The notes under the pieces: model-generated
What the model was told of the DNA's origin: nothing
The model's database searches: none
What the model saw: only the letters and a program-made list of their open reading frames with translations
Translations under genes and position numbers: made by a program
Assembly: GCA_947396885.1 (NCBI GenBank)
Contig: OX377204.1
Location: 22,017,706 to 22,081,705, forward strand
Reading direction: 5' to 3'
Origin: Heligmosomoides polygyrus polygyrus
Taxonomy: Eukaryota > Nematoda > Chromadorea > Rhabditida > Heligmosomidae
DNA: 64,000 bases
Shown here: positions 52,701 to 59,552 of the stretch, piece by piece
Position numbering within the stretch: position 1 is the stretch's first letter
Layout of the letters: each line of letters starts with the position of its first letter

Positions 52701-54200
52701 GGGGGTAGGCCGGCAGCAGAGTCTTGCGGGTGCCGCGGACCCGCCATGACAACGGCGGGTGGTGCGGCGCTGCGAGGGTTACTGTACGCAATAGTGCGTA
52801 CATTTGCCGGCAGTTGCGACCTCTGGAAATGTCAACGATGTAGTAAGTAAAACGCTTTTTGTTTTGTGAAGAAGCGTTTTCTAAGTCAAGTTAGGAATCC
52901 TTGAATCTAAGCCCCGAAATCTAATAGAACACTTCCTATAACTCAACAGTTCTGTGCTATTTTGCGTTTGCTCTCACTTTTGTCGATCTACCTCCACTAA
53001 AAAGTTCCTCGCTTGACAAGCAGCTCGAAGATAATGTAGTAGCCTTTGTGATGACAGCATTCCGTCCGAAGCCTTGTTGAGTCTGGGAGATCTGTCCGAT
53101 GATCTGTTATAGCTCATACTAAAAAGAAGGTCTGCTTTGTTGCTGCATTTCTGTGCAAAGGTTTTCCCTAAACCTCAGACGACTAACTTGTGACTGGAAG
53201 GCAACGGAGATTTTCAGTGCGATTAAGGTTGCCTAATATCGTGCTAAGGTTTTTTGCGTTACGTTTTGAGTGCAGGATTCCATACGCCTCCATTTGTCGA
53301 CACTACCGGTGATTATATTGTTGGTTGTCAAGCTCCTTTATGAATAGAAATTATGCACCAACCTATTACATACATTCCTAGCATGCAGATTCGTTAAAAA
53401 TGTTTCCAAATAGATGAACCATAATCGACACTTATCTATCACGCCCTCCGGCGGGTCTCACCCGCTGCTCCTGGCGCTGCGGGTGAGAGCCGCCTTGAAC
53501 TGCGGCAGCCCTCGGGGACCTTTGCGTGCGGCGGCTCCGCGACAACTCGTCTGCGCCGCGGCTTCCACCACAGTGGCAGCGTGGGTCCCACTGCGGCAGG
53601 AGCGATATGGACGAGTTCTCGGGGTGCTGCCGCGAGACTCTGTAGAGGACCTTAGGGTGCGCATCATGGTCAGTTTCAGGAGGCCTTTGAGACAAAGGAG
53701 TCGGAACTGCGTGGTCAGGAGGTCGCAGACATAGCGTATTTTGTTGTTCAAGAGCAAGATGCCTTCACAGGAAGCCCTGAATTTTAGACGCAAGCCTGTG
53801 TTCTTCTAAGGTTTCTAGCAGCTTTCATAGGACATTTCTTTTTTAACATGCAACAAATGTTGGCCTACTCTTCGGTGAAGCAAACAGCAGTCCTTGTATT
53901 TGACATTGAAAACTTCTTTCAATGGCTAACCATAGATATCTTGTTTATTTTTGATGACTTATTGGCTGTTCGCTATCATTAATATAAAATTAAACTCACC
54001 GAATAACATGGAAAAAGCATTTGGCCTGCTGTTTTCTCCAACTCTATTCAATTTCCGGAAGTTTACAGCGCTCATTCCGTTGATCAGAAAGTTTATCGTT
54101 CTTGGTAGTGATCTAAACTCGAGTGCTCGGTTTTGTACGAAGACTTCAACTGGGACATCTTTTAGCTGATCGTCTACTTCCAGGGCTACTTTTTCGTGCA
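43595..54200 (-). CDS. DUF229 protein gene (sulfatase/alkaline-phosphatase-like fold), eight exons visible, both ends missing
   Basis: Exons in coding order: 54200-54000, 51142-51003, 50542-50454, 47933-47812, 47606-47494, 47437-47384, 47128-46964, 43761-43595. Phases agree at all seven junctions (split codons Gly, Arg, Asp), giving about 349 residues with no stop. Family landmarks occur in the expected order: RSLPRTINFL and NRVGENSRPNAFSMLFG; LDDIPFIPIEFMESGYR; SAIEDHGQS; PTFSLFWLTSLAHDNQ; the metal-binding-type SDHGPRIG; NNPFFYVVLPEHLR with HHDIHSTLKDIL; and GFSDTSF, PRGSSLLR and RNCKTLPIPPQYCLCQ. DUF229 proteins are nematode-expanded, usually secretory-pathway or membrane-anchored, and of unknown substrate. 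Where the family normally has an Asp-Ser near the first metal-binding motif, this copy reads FVQNRALE, so activity is doubtful (inference). The N-terminal exons and the last exon were not found. All joins except exon 5 have good splice signals. Three introns are swollen by transposons. Confidence 0.9.
43762..44877. other. Intron part without recognised elements
   Basis: Overlapping open frames on both strands at 43872-44316 show no domain. A lone TACAGGGTGCGCAGAACCG at 44401 looks like a mariner terminus without a partner. Otherwise nothing is seen. Confidence 0.35.
44878..45150 (+). repeat. tRNA-derived SINE, plus strand, best-preserved copy
   Basis: CGTAGAGCGCAGTCGGAGGA (A box) and CCTGGTTCGGATTTTCC (B box), then the body CCTTCCATCCCTCCGGGGTC, CAGACTTGTATGGGAAGG, CGCAAGTCATTGCATAG and the end AGAATGCGTGGCGCATCCC, AAAGGAGATTGAATAACGCC. 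It lies in the last visible DUF229 intron. Confidence 0.85.
45290..46735 (-). pseudogene. RTE C-terminal fragment, interrupted by a mariner-type element
   Basis: 45290-45420 on the minus strand reads LYRAVAGPALIYGSEYWDLG and HLYTTEMRMLRWLVKG, the RTE region after the catalytic domain. GCGCGCTCCATG continues it on the other side of the insertion (46697 onward, about 40 bp). Small dead fragment. Confidence 0.65.
45423..46694. mobile_element. Tc1/mariner-type element with perfect terminal repeats
   Basis: CAGGGTGGCCCATAAGTCCT (45423) and its exact inverted partner (ending 46694) match over about 25 bp, with TA on both sides (45421-45422, 46695-46696). At 1272 bp the size is that of a mariner. 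The open frames inside (45788-46219, 46438-46620, plus) show no transposase motifs that could be recognised, so it may be non-autonomous with unrelated cargo or strongly decayed inside. Confidence 0.85.
46697..46963. other. Intron sequence next to exon 7
   Basis: After the RTE remnant nothing is recognised up to the donor of exon 7. Confidence 0.3.
46964..47128 (-). CDS. DUF229 gene, ex 7 visible
   Basis: 55 codons, phase 0 at both ends, between TATTTACAG and TAT|GTAAGT. It contains NAFSSVGQSEVNNPFFYVVL, PEHLRHSKIHHQLIENSKEM and ITHHDIHSTLKDILY, the region after SDHG with the conserved NNP, L-P-x-x-L-R and H-D-x-H motifs. Confidence 0.92.
47384..47437 (-). CDS. DUF229 gene, exon 6 visible (SDHG metal-site exon)
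   Basis: A short exon of 18 codons between AAATTTTCAG and CCG|GTAAGA: LDNSFIFLMSDHGPRIGP. SDHG is the conserved metal-ligand motif of the alkaline-phosphatase/sulfatase fold. The 56-nt intron before it is typical of nematodes. Confidence 0.92.
47494..47606 (-). CDS. DUF229 gene, exon 5 visible
   Basis: The acceptor CTTTTTTCAG is strong. Its first two bases complete an Asp codon; then SPTFSLFWLTSLAHDNQTS, SADNDFYEYFLENRKK. The donor is weak: AAG|GTTGTT, or three bases further (AAGGTT|GTTTTT, boundary 47491), which would add a Val. Both keep the frame. Confidence 0.85.
47812..47933 (-). CDS. DUF229 gene, exon 4 visible
   Basis: The acceptor is GATAATTCAG and the donor AAAG|GTAAGT. Its first base completes an Arg codon; then 40 codons: PFYWRLHMAENLRDELEEQL, KMSFNLMLDYLKMFQNTYK; then one base. 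Confidence 0.9.
48049..48672 (+). mobile_element. RTE-clade LINE, 5'-truncated, 12-bp target duplication
   Basis: GTTAGGGACGGG occurs at 48037-48048 and 48673-48684. The insert starts in the thumb region (VEEFRYLGSEVSEE), continues INAAWLKWRESTGILCHRR, RPTLLYGSECWALGKAQDRQ and, after frameshifts, SEQRLRWYGHV and RWRQITRTADPATRGTKR. It ends (GAA)n. Same subfamily as 30956-32661. It lies in intron 3 of the DUF229 gene, in the opposite sense. Confidence 0.92.
48685..49033. other. Intron sequence between RTE and mariner
   Basis: Nothing recognised. Confidence 0.3.
49034..49975 (-). mobile_element. mariner-type element, deleted, with inverted duplication inside
   Basis: Ends CAGGGTGCAGAAAAATTACC and the inverted partner of GGGTAATTTTGCCGCACCCTG, with TA at 49032-49033 and 49976-49977. 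Minus-strand coding: TNARRSMRQMARELGISESS (helix-turn-helix), KRLLQRFTVARARDFVFSDE (first catalytic Asp), NSQNERIIG, then a break to DSLKEVLFKSWDEIE. The middle with the other two Asp residues is deleted. A 20-bp perfect inverted repeat (49269-49288/49305-49324) marks the break. Lies in DUF229 intron 3. Confidence 0.85.
49978..50453. other. Intron sequence
   Basis: No recognised element between the mariner and DUF229 exon 3. Confidence 0.3.
50454..50542 (-). CDS. DUF229 gene, exon 3 visible
   Basis: The acceptor is CCGTCATTTAG and the donor TACAG|GTACTT. It has 29 codons plus two bases: TSAIEDHGQSVLYYPD, CVGMWRRHSHHSY. It continues the GY-T-x-x-x-E-D motif of the family directly from exon 2. 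Confidence 0.9.
51003..51142 (-). CDS. DUF229 gene, exon 2 visible
   Basis: The acceptor is AAATTGTAG and the donor TACAGG|GTATGT. Two leading bases complete a Gly codon with the previous exon, then 46 codons: KITEPIIRTAMNL, ERECEHSLDDIPF and IPIEFMESGYR. The segment matches the family's C-x(n)-DD-P-F-I...GY stretch. Confidence 0.9.
51398..51421 (-). repeat. (TTTA)n, probable CR1-like tail
   Basis: Six TTTA units followed on the right by about 170 bp of non-coding sequence. On the minus strand this reads as a LINE 3' end with a TAAA tail, inside DUF229 intron 1. Confidence 0.5.
51694..51821. repeat. Near-perfect 128-bp palindrome
   Basis: AAGGGTTTTGCT...CAATGCATCCCTCCG...GGCCCGCTGCCAGCTC faces its complement with few mismatches and almost no loop (CAGCTCTGAGCTG). 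A sequence beginning GGGCCGGATTCATGAACG lies just left (51581) and resembles the terminus of the MITE at 54792. In DUF229 intron 1. Confidence 0.85.
51822..53999. other. Rest of DUF229 intron 1
   Basis: 52006-52085 has a tRNA-like segment (see its own entry). 52270-52330 (GATCAGCACCCCCGAATAATC) is related to the foldback centre at 27640-27780. A 13-base G run sits at 52693-52705. 53430-53740 is GC-rich and open on both strands without recognisable domains. No exon was found here. Confidence 0.35.
52006..52085 (+). repeat. tRNA-like segment (polymerase III box remnants)
   Basis: CTGGCGTAGAGGATAGAG (A-box-like) and GTGGGTTCCATCCCGGTG (B-box-like, GGTTCNANYCC) about 45 bases apart. No cloverleaf with paired acceptor arms could be drawn, so this is more likely a SINE head than a tRNA gene. 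Confidence 0.4.
54000..54200 (-). CDS. DUF229 gene, exon 1 of those visible
   Basis: The acceptor GGTAACCAG is moderate; the donor TTCG|GTGAGT is strong. It has two leading bases, 66 codons and one trailing base. It contains VPVEVFVQNRALEFRSLPRT, INFLINGMSAV and LNRVGENSRPNAFSMLF. A degenerate copy of its 3' end and donor lies 340 bp upstream at 54342-54415. Confidence 0.85.
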
Positions 54201-54341
54201 CTGGTTACCGTAAGTGTTAAAAGCTAACCGTGACTCTTCTGTTAAGCATCTACGTGAGTTTTAAGGAAGGCGCCATCTACATAACAAAAAGCTTGGATAG
54301 TTGCTTAAACGATTTCCTTTACCTGATAAGATTAAACTCAC

Positions 54342-54415
54342 CGAATAACACGGCAAAAGCACTTTGTTTGCTGTTCGATCTTAAGGAACTGAGTGTTAAA
54401 CGTTTACCGAATTAT
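54342..54415 (-). pseudogene. Partial duplicate of DUF229 exon 1 (3' end plus donor)
   Basis: On the minus strand it reads SKQSAFAVLFG followed by the same donor GTGAGTTTAATC as the real exon (RPNAFSMLFG|GTGAGTTTAAT). Similarity covers about 75 bp, including the first intron bases, and fades upstream. No acceptor is seen. Confidence 0.65.
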
Positions 54416-54791
54416 TTGTGTTGAGGCTACGGAGTCGATCACCATCAAAAGCACATCTGGATGCTCCTTACGATCCAGACTGGTGTTGAGCCTAGTAATG
54501 TAATGCTTGCATTCAAAAGCAGATGAGAAGCTATTCCTTCAACAAATTACTATTTAACTTTTAATCTCATCAATTCTCGTTTTATTTCAAGCGTTTCAAC
54601 AGGTTTCACTTTCTTAATTTCAACGAGCGTAAATTTCCGAAGTGTATTTGTCAGAAATAGAACAACGATCCTGAGATAATTTGGATTCCACCTAACGATA
54701 GCTAAGCCTAAGGCGTATGATGAGCTAAGAGCGCAAAAAGTAAAACGCGTAATGCGAAGTGCGGAGCACAATGGAAACACCATGACCCTAA

Positions 54792-54945
54792 GGGCCGGAT
54801 TGATCAACAACTTACGTAACTTAAAAGATTACGAGACGACTCTGTCGTTAAAAGATCAGATAACGCGACTTATCGCTCACCATATCGCTTGATGAGCTTA
54901 CAATTCTCCGTTAAAGTTACGTAAGTCGTTGATGAATTTGGCCCC
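54792..54945. repeat. MITE with long terminal inverted repeats
   Basis: GGGCCGGATTGATCAACAAC then TTACGTAACTT (54792) faces its partner ending CGTTGATGAATTTGGCCCC (54945). Length 154 bp. No matching target duplication was found. Confidence 0.75.
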
Positions 54946-55149
54946 AGAAGGGTTTTCTTTTGCGATTGCGATGATCAGCGATAGTGGCCTCCAATGGACC
55001 AAACATTGTAGTTTGTTTGGCATTTTTCTCAGTTGTAACTTGAGGACAAAAAAAGTTCTAAATTTTTCCAAAGTCTGAGGGACACTCTGACAGAGATCAG
55101 AGATTAGCCATTACCAGACGACTCTGTCACAAACTAATCGACATCTGTG

Positions 55150-55243
55150 AGATAGCAAGTTCGGTTGAGAGTGAAACCCGAACCAAGACCCTGAAATTGG
55201 ATGCACCCGACACCCGCCGAATCCCCGCTACCACGCGCTTGAA
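55150..55243 (-). repeat. tRNA-derived SINE head, minus strand
   Basis: On the minus strand: GCGCGTGGTAGCGGGGATTC (A-box region), TGTCGGGTGCATCCAATTTC and CTTGGTTCGGGTTTCAC (B box). Confidence 0.65.
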
Positions 55244-55389
55244 AATCATGTGAAAATACGAAGGCGACGTGTCGCGAATGCAATACTTTGTTCTCCAGTT
55301 TCAAACTCCCGTAACCGCTGAACACCCCGATGAGGCGCTTCTGAGGTAGGGCCAGCCCGCGCACGCTACCGATTATACATTGGACCCGG

Positions 55390-55600
55390 TCGAAAATCTT
55401 CGGATAATTGAATGACTCGGATAAGGACGATTTTGGAGACCGCAGTTTTTTGGATGATCCGGATAAGGGCGATTTCGCGGACCCTGAATTTTTGAATGAT
55501 TCGAAGAACAGCAATTTTGAGGACCTTGGATTTTTGAATGAATCGGATAATGGCATATTCGCGGACCCCGGGATATCCGAATCGGATCTCCGACTCATTA
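55390..55600 (+). repeat. 42-bp tandem repeat, about 4.5 diverged units
   Basis: Units like GATGATCCGGATAAGGGCGA-TTTCGCGGACCCTGAATTTTTG. A 42-base period keeps the frame, so translation shows a 14-residue repeat (DDPDKGDFADPEFL, NDSKNSNFEDLGFL). The flank GATATCCGAATCGGAT also occurs at 24555 and 57590. A protein origin is not supported. Confidence 0.75.
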
Positions 55601-57020
55601 ACGTAAGATGCAGTTTTTCAGAATTCTACCGTTCTTTAAGGAGGAACTCACCCTTAACGACAAACAGTGCGTGTATCGACTCTCACTTCTCGTCAAGGAA
55701 GGAAACATCCAAGAGCTGGATCATTCCAATCAGGGGTGGGCCGAAATTCCGTTTCCATGTTACAGATTTCGGTTTCTGGCCGTTTTTAGCCCTTCCGTTC
55801 CGTTCCTGCTCCTCTCGTTTGGGTCGGAAGACGGAACAAATATGGTGACTAATCAATCACTCATTGATTGCTCTGCACTGACTTCCTTCACTTATTGAAC
55901 ATAAACGAAAGGCTAAAGAAAGAGATTAACTATGCGTTTGTGATTTTGTTGCTTTCAAACTGGTGGTGCATCCTGATGTCGAAACAGTAATCAAATTGGA
56001 TTCTTTTCTCCTTTCTTGAAACTATCGGAAAGCGTAGGTCTACAAAGGTTCCATGAGTGTTTGAGTAAAGAATCAATTTCCTTATCTGGAGCAGCTTATC
56101 TTTTTCTCTAGTAATCGTAGATCTGGCCTTGAGCATCAAATCCAGATCAGTGTTCTATAAGCACTCTTAGGCTGCTAACAATGCGCTCCATAGGGACATT
56201 GGATCTATCCTAGTGGCATGCGGCGTCTTGCCTCTCCTATCCCCTCTTCTGTGTTTGTTTCAGAACTTCAACTGCTGCCAGATGATACAATGGTACCCAT
56301 GTGTACTCACTGCGTGGGTGTCGTGGGTGCTGAACGCAACTGTAACCCTAACTCTGCCCCTCCTAATTGGGATAGACCTGGGACATTCAACAAGAATGGT
56401 CAAGTGCTACGAGTGGCGAAATCTCTGACATCTTATTCGCCAGCTGAGTTCATTGCGTTTAAAATACTTCCGCCCTATTTACAGAGAGATTTTGCACAAA
56501 CTTCGATTTGTTACACTAATAATGTTGGAAAATTCATCTTAGTAATAATATGAATACAAGGATTTTTTTATTGTTGCTGAGAAGGAGTCGCATGCTGCCT
56601 TCCCCTCTATCCAAATTCGTTAACGGCAACTCAGTTATTACTAACATTATATGTATATTATATATATATATATATGTGCGTATGTTTATGAAAAATTAGA
56701 CAATGTAATGGGTTTTGAATCATTTCCGTTTTGGCATTTCGTATTGCGGTCTTCGCCCATTTTTGAGCTCTTTTGTTCCGTATTCCTTCTTCCGCTTTTT
56801 TATACATTTTCTCACATCCCTGATTCTAATAAGAATTACTCTAAGATCCGGGCTTTCCAAAATGCCACTATCAAATGACACAAATTGGGTCGCGGGATCA
56901 CCATGTATTAAGCGCATTTCTTTCTTCATAAGAAGGCACATGATGGTCTAACACAGTTCATCAAATGGTAGGCACACAAGTTTTGAATAACACTTTTAAT
57001 TTCATGCAGCACAAAGTGCG
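55601..57020. other. Long stretch without a supported gene
   Basis: CAGGGGTGGGCCGAAATTCC at 55733 resembles a hAT-type terminus. A 69-codon minus-strand frame (55930-56139, FVDLRFPIVSRKEKRIQFDY) is protein-like but unrecognised. A TA microsatellite sits at 56650-56677. Confidence 0.3.
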
Positions 57021-57024
57021 GTAT

Positions 57025-57082
57025 GGGTCACCATGTAGAACAGCAGCCATTTGATAATGGCTGCTGTTCTACATGATGACCC
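57025..57082. repeat. 58-bp hairpin
   Basis: GGGTCACCATGTAGAACAGC then AGCCATT pairs with its complement around TGAT. A related GGGATCACCATGTA occurs at 56894, suggesting a small repeat family. Confidence 0.8.
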
Positions 57083-57425
57083 CCTCGACCCAATTTGCGC
57101 CGAATGCTATACAGTGTGAAATAGGAAAGTGCCAATAAGAGGGCTGCGTAATCCATTCTCTCTCTCAGTCCTCGTCCTTACTTCCCCCGGCAGCACAACA
57201 TAGTATTTGAAAGAAAAGATACCAAGATCCACGTAATGCTCAGCAGCGTGGTAACTGTATTCAACGTCATTACGACACTATTTCACAGTGGGGCACGAAA
57301 ACATATGACACAGCAGCGTGCCGCAAGCGAAATTCGTTTTGAATGTGCTTTTATCCAACTGCGCGATTTCAAAATAGAGCGAGGAAATTGAACGGGTTAT
57401 CCGAATTTATCCGATCTTATTCGAA

Positions 57426-57610
57426 TCATCCAGGGTCCGGATAACTGGATGATTCGGATAATGGCAATTTCGCAAACCCCGAATTTTTGGATGATTCGGA
57501 TAAGGGCAATTTTGAGGACCCCGGATTTTTGGATAATTTGGATAAGGGCAATTTCGAAGTGGCCGAATAATTGGATAATTCAGACCGGGATATCCGAATC
57601 GATAACCGAA
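57426..57610 (+). repeat. 42-bp tandem repeat, second array
   Basis: Units like GATGATTCGGATAAGGGCAA-TTTTGAGGACCCCGGATTTTTG, the same family as 55390-55600, with the same flank (GGGATATCCGAATCGATAAC, TCGGATCCAATGTATATTAC). Confidence 0.8.
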
Positions 57611-57639
57611 AATGACTCATTCGGATCCAATGTATATTA

Positions 57640-59552
57640 CCGATCCGCGCGGGCGGCTATGCGCCTCCCCTCGCCGGTCCACTCTACATTTCTGTCAACT
57701 CGTCGAGCGGCTCTGGGGCGCCGCTCTCTCGCGCCCGCTCTAACTGCCATCCCGGAGAGTCCTCGAGTGGAGCTTTCCGCTCCCTCGTATACACTCCAGC
57801 TGGCTGCAATACAGGCGGGCGGCGAGCCAGGATGGAGCACGCCAAGCCTGGATAACCATAACAGCCATCTCAGTCGGATCAGTATCGTCATCTCTATATT
57901 CCTTCGTGCTATTTAGTAATAGCCTGCTACATGCTCTTGTGGGAGTGTGACGCTGGTGTGTGGAATAAACCGTGTGGCGTTCGGTGTGCAGTACGTGGGG
58001 AGAAAGGTGTGAGTCCCCTAAATATCGCGTGTTTGGTTGCTGTTGGTTATGATGCTTGGGTATTGTTGTTACTGTAGTGGGCTATCGCTGTCGTTGCCGG
58101 TTAGTATCTGGGGTGTGCCGTGTCCACTACTGTCAGGGTCACTGCAGCACGCCCGTAGACATCCACGGCTGGTGCGTAGTGCTGGCATGCGTCAATCCAG
58201 CAGGGGACTAGAGATTAACACGCTACGCCCCGTCTGCTAGATAGGGGCGTGGCCTATCAATATCATGAGTCCCAACCATCCCCCTGGGCTTTAGGTTCCA
58301 TGGTTACCTTGTAGTACCACGGGGCGAATGAGGACCCTACTGAACAGGGGCATGGCTCCTCGCGAACGGGCTCATCGTTTCGCAGCACGAGGTCGAACGC
58401 GGATTTTAATGTAGCACTTCGATTCACTTGCTGACCGCGAAGCACTTTCAGGACAACGAGATAATGAATCTTTTAGATATGTTAGCAGGATGTGTAGTTC
58501 TGAAATCCTGAAGAACTCTGCTGCATAGCCGTGTGCACTATGATTGTTTTGTTTCGAGATTCATGTAAAAATTGTTTAAGCTACAAATAATTTTGCGTCG
58601 TACTTCCAATGCACGAGGGTTGCTTTGCACGAGAGGGGGGGGGGGGTACATACACATAGCGAACTAACAAAAAGCTTATGCCAACTAATTCATTTTAAAA
58701 AAACTTTGGCATGTTATAATCGGATACTATATTTGGTTTCGGCTTGAAGTACTGTAAAAACTAGGAGGAATAGTACAGTACTGTAAAAAGAATTCTAGGA
58801 AAACCTACTCTTGCTTTGCCACTTGCATATGAATGAATTGCTGAGTATTGTTTTCTTCAGTGCAGTACGTCTCCACGAAATCGCAGCGAAAAACTCTATC
58901 GCTGATGTTATGCCAGCCGCTGTAGTGGTATCCCGAATCGGCCATATAGTTGATGCATCTAAACAGAACAATCTAGGTGATGGATTCACATCAACATAAA
59001 CTGAACTGGGGCGACAAAAACAGTGATTGAATTGTTGCGGAAAGGTATCAAACTCTTCACGACTACAAATCACCTACCTCCACCTTCCTATGCTCCGATA
59101 ATTTCCCAAAATTTACTAATGCTACAAAGTATTGACACTATAGCTTACTAAGGTAAAGTAATATCAAGAAAAGAAGAAATCATAAGCTTTATGCTAAAAT
59201 CCCTGAGTTGTTTAACGTTTTTTGGTCCGCTCCGAACAAAGACTACGGGATTTTCAAATAATAGCAACAACTGTTTCAACGATGTTTTGTTGCGATCTTA
59301 ACTTGATCGTCGTTCAGCTTACAGCCTTGACTCTCACTTGAGGCTTTAAGAAACTGACATGAATTAGAGCAAAAACCTCATTAATGTGTTCATACCAGAC
59401 TGCAAAATCGTCAGCTCGGTTGATCACTGATTTTCGTGTGCACTCAACTTTCCCTGTTTATATTATTGCTTGCCCCATTTTTAGTTTTACTCTTTTTCTT
59501 ATCTGCTTTCCATTTAAAAGATAGCTAAAAGCCATTGGCACAGAAGTATATA
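57640..59552. other. GC-rich block followed by unassigned sequence
   Basis: 57640-57900 is GC- and CpG-rich. GGAATAAACCGTG at about 57961 contains AATAAA and could belong to an LTR or a transcript end, but no LTR boundaries were found. A 12-base G run lies at 58636-58647. No gene recognised to 59552. Confidence 0.3.

Noticed and set aside
53414..53793. Coding exon in the GC-rich block of DUF229 intron 1
   Set aside because: Frames are open on both strands, no family motif is present, and the flanking DUF229 exons already join in phase without it.
55930..56139. N-terminal DUF229 exon
   Set aside because: Protein-like, but the position, motifs and phase do not fit the exon starting at 54200.
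57640..58260. Solo LTR of a retrotransposon
   Set aside because: AATAAA and GC-rich sequence fit loosely, but no TG...CA boundaries or target duplication could be set.
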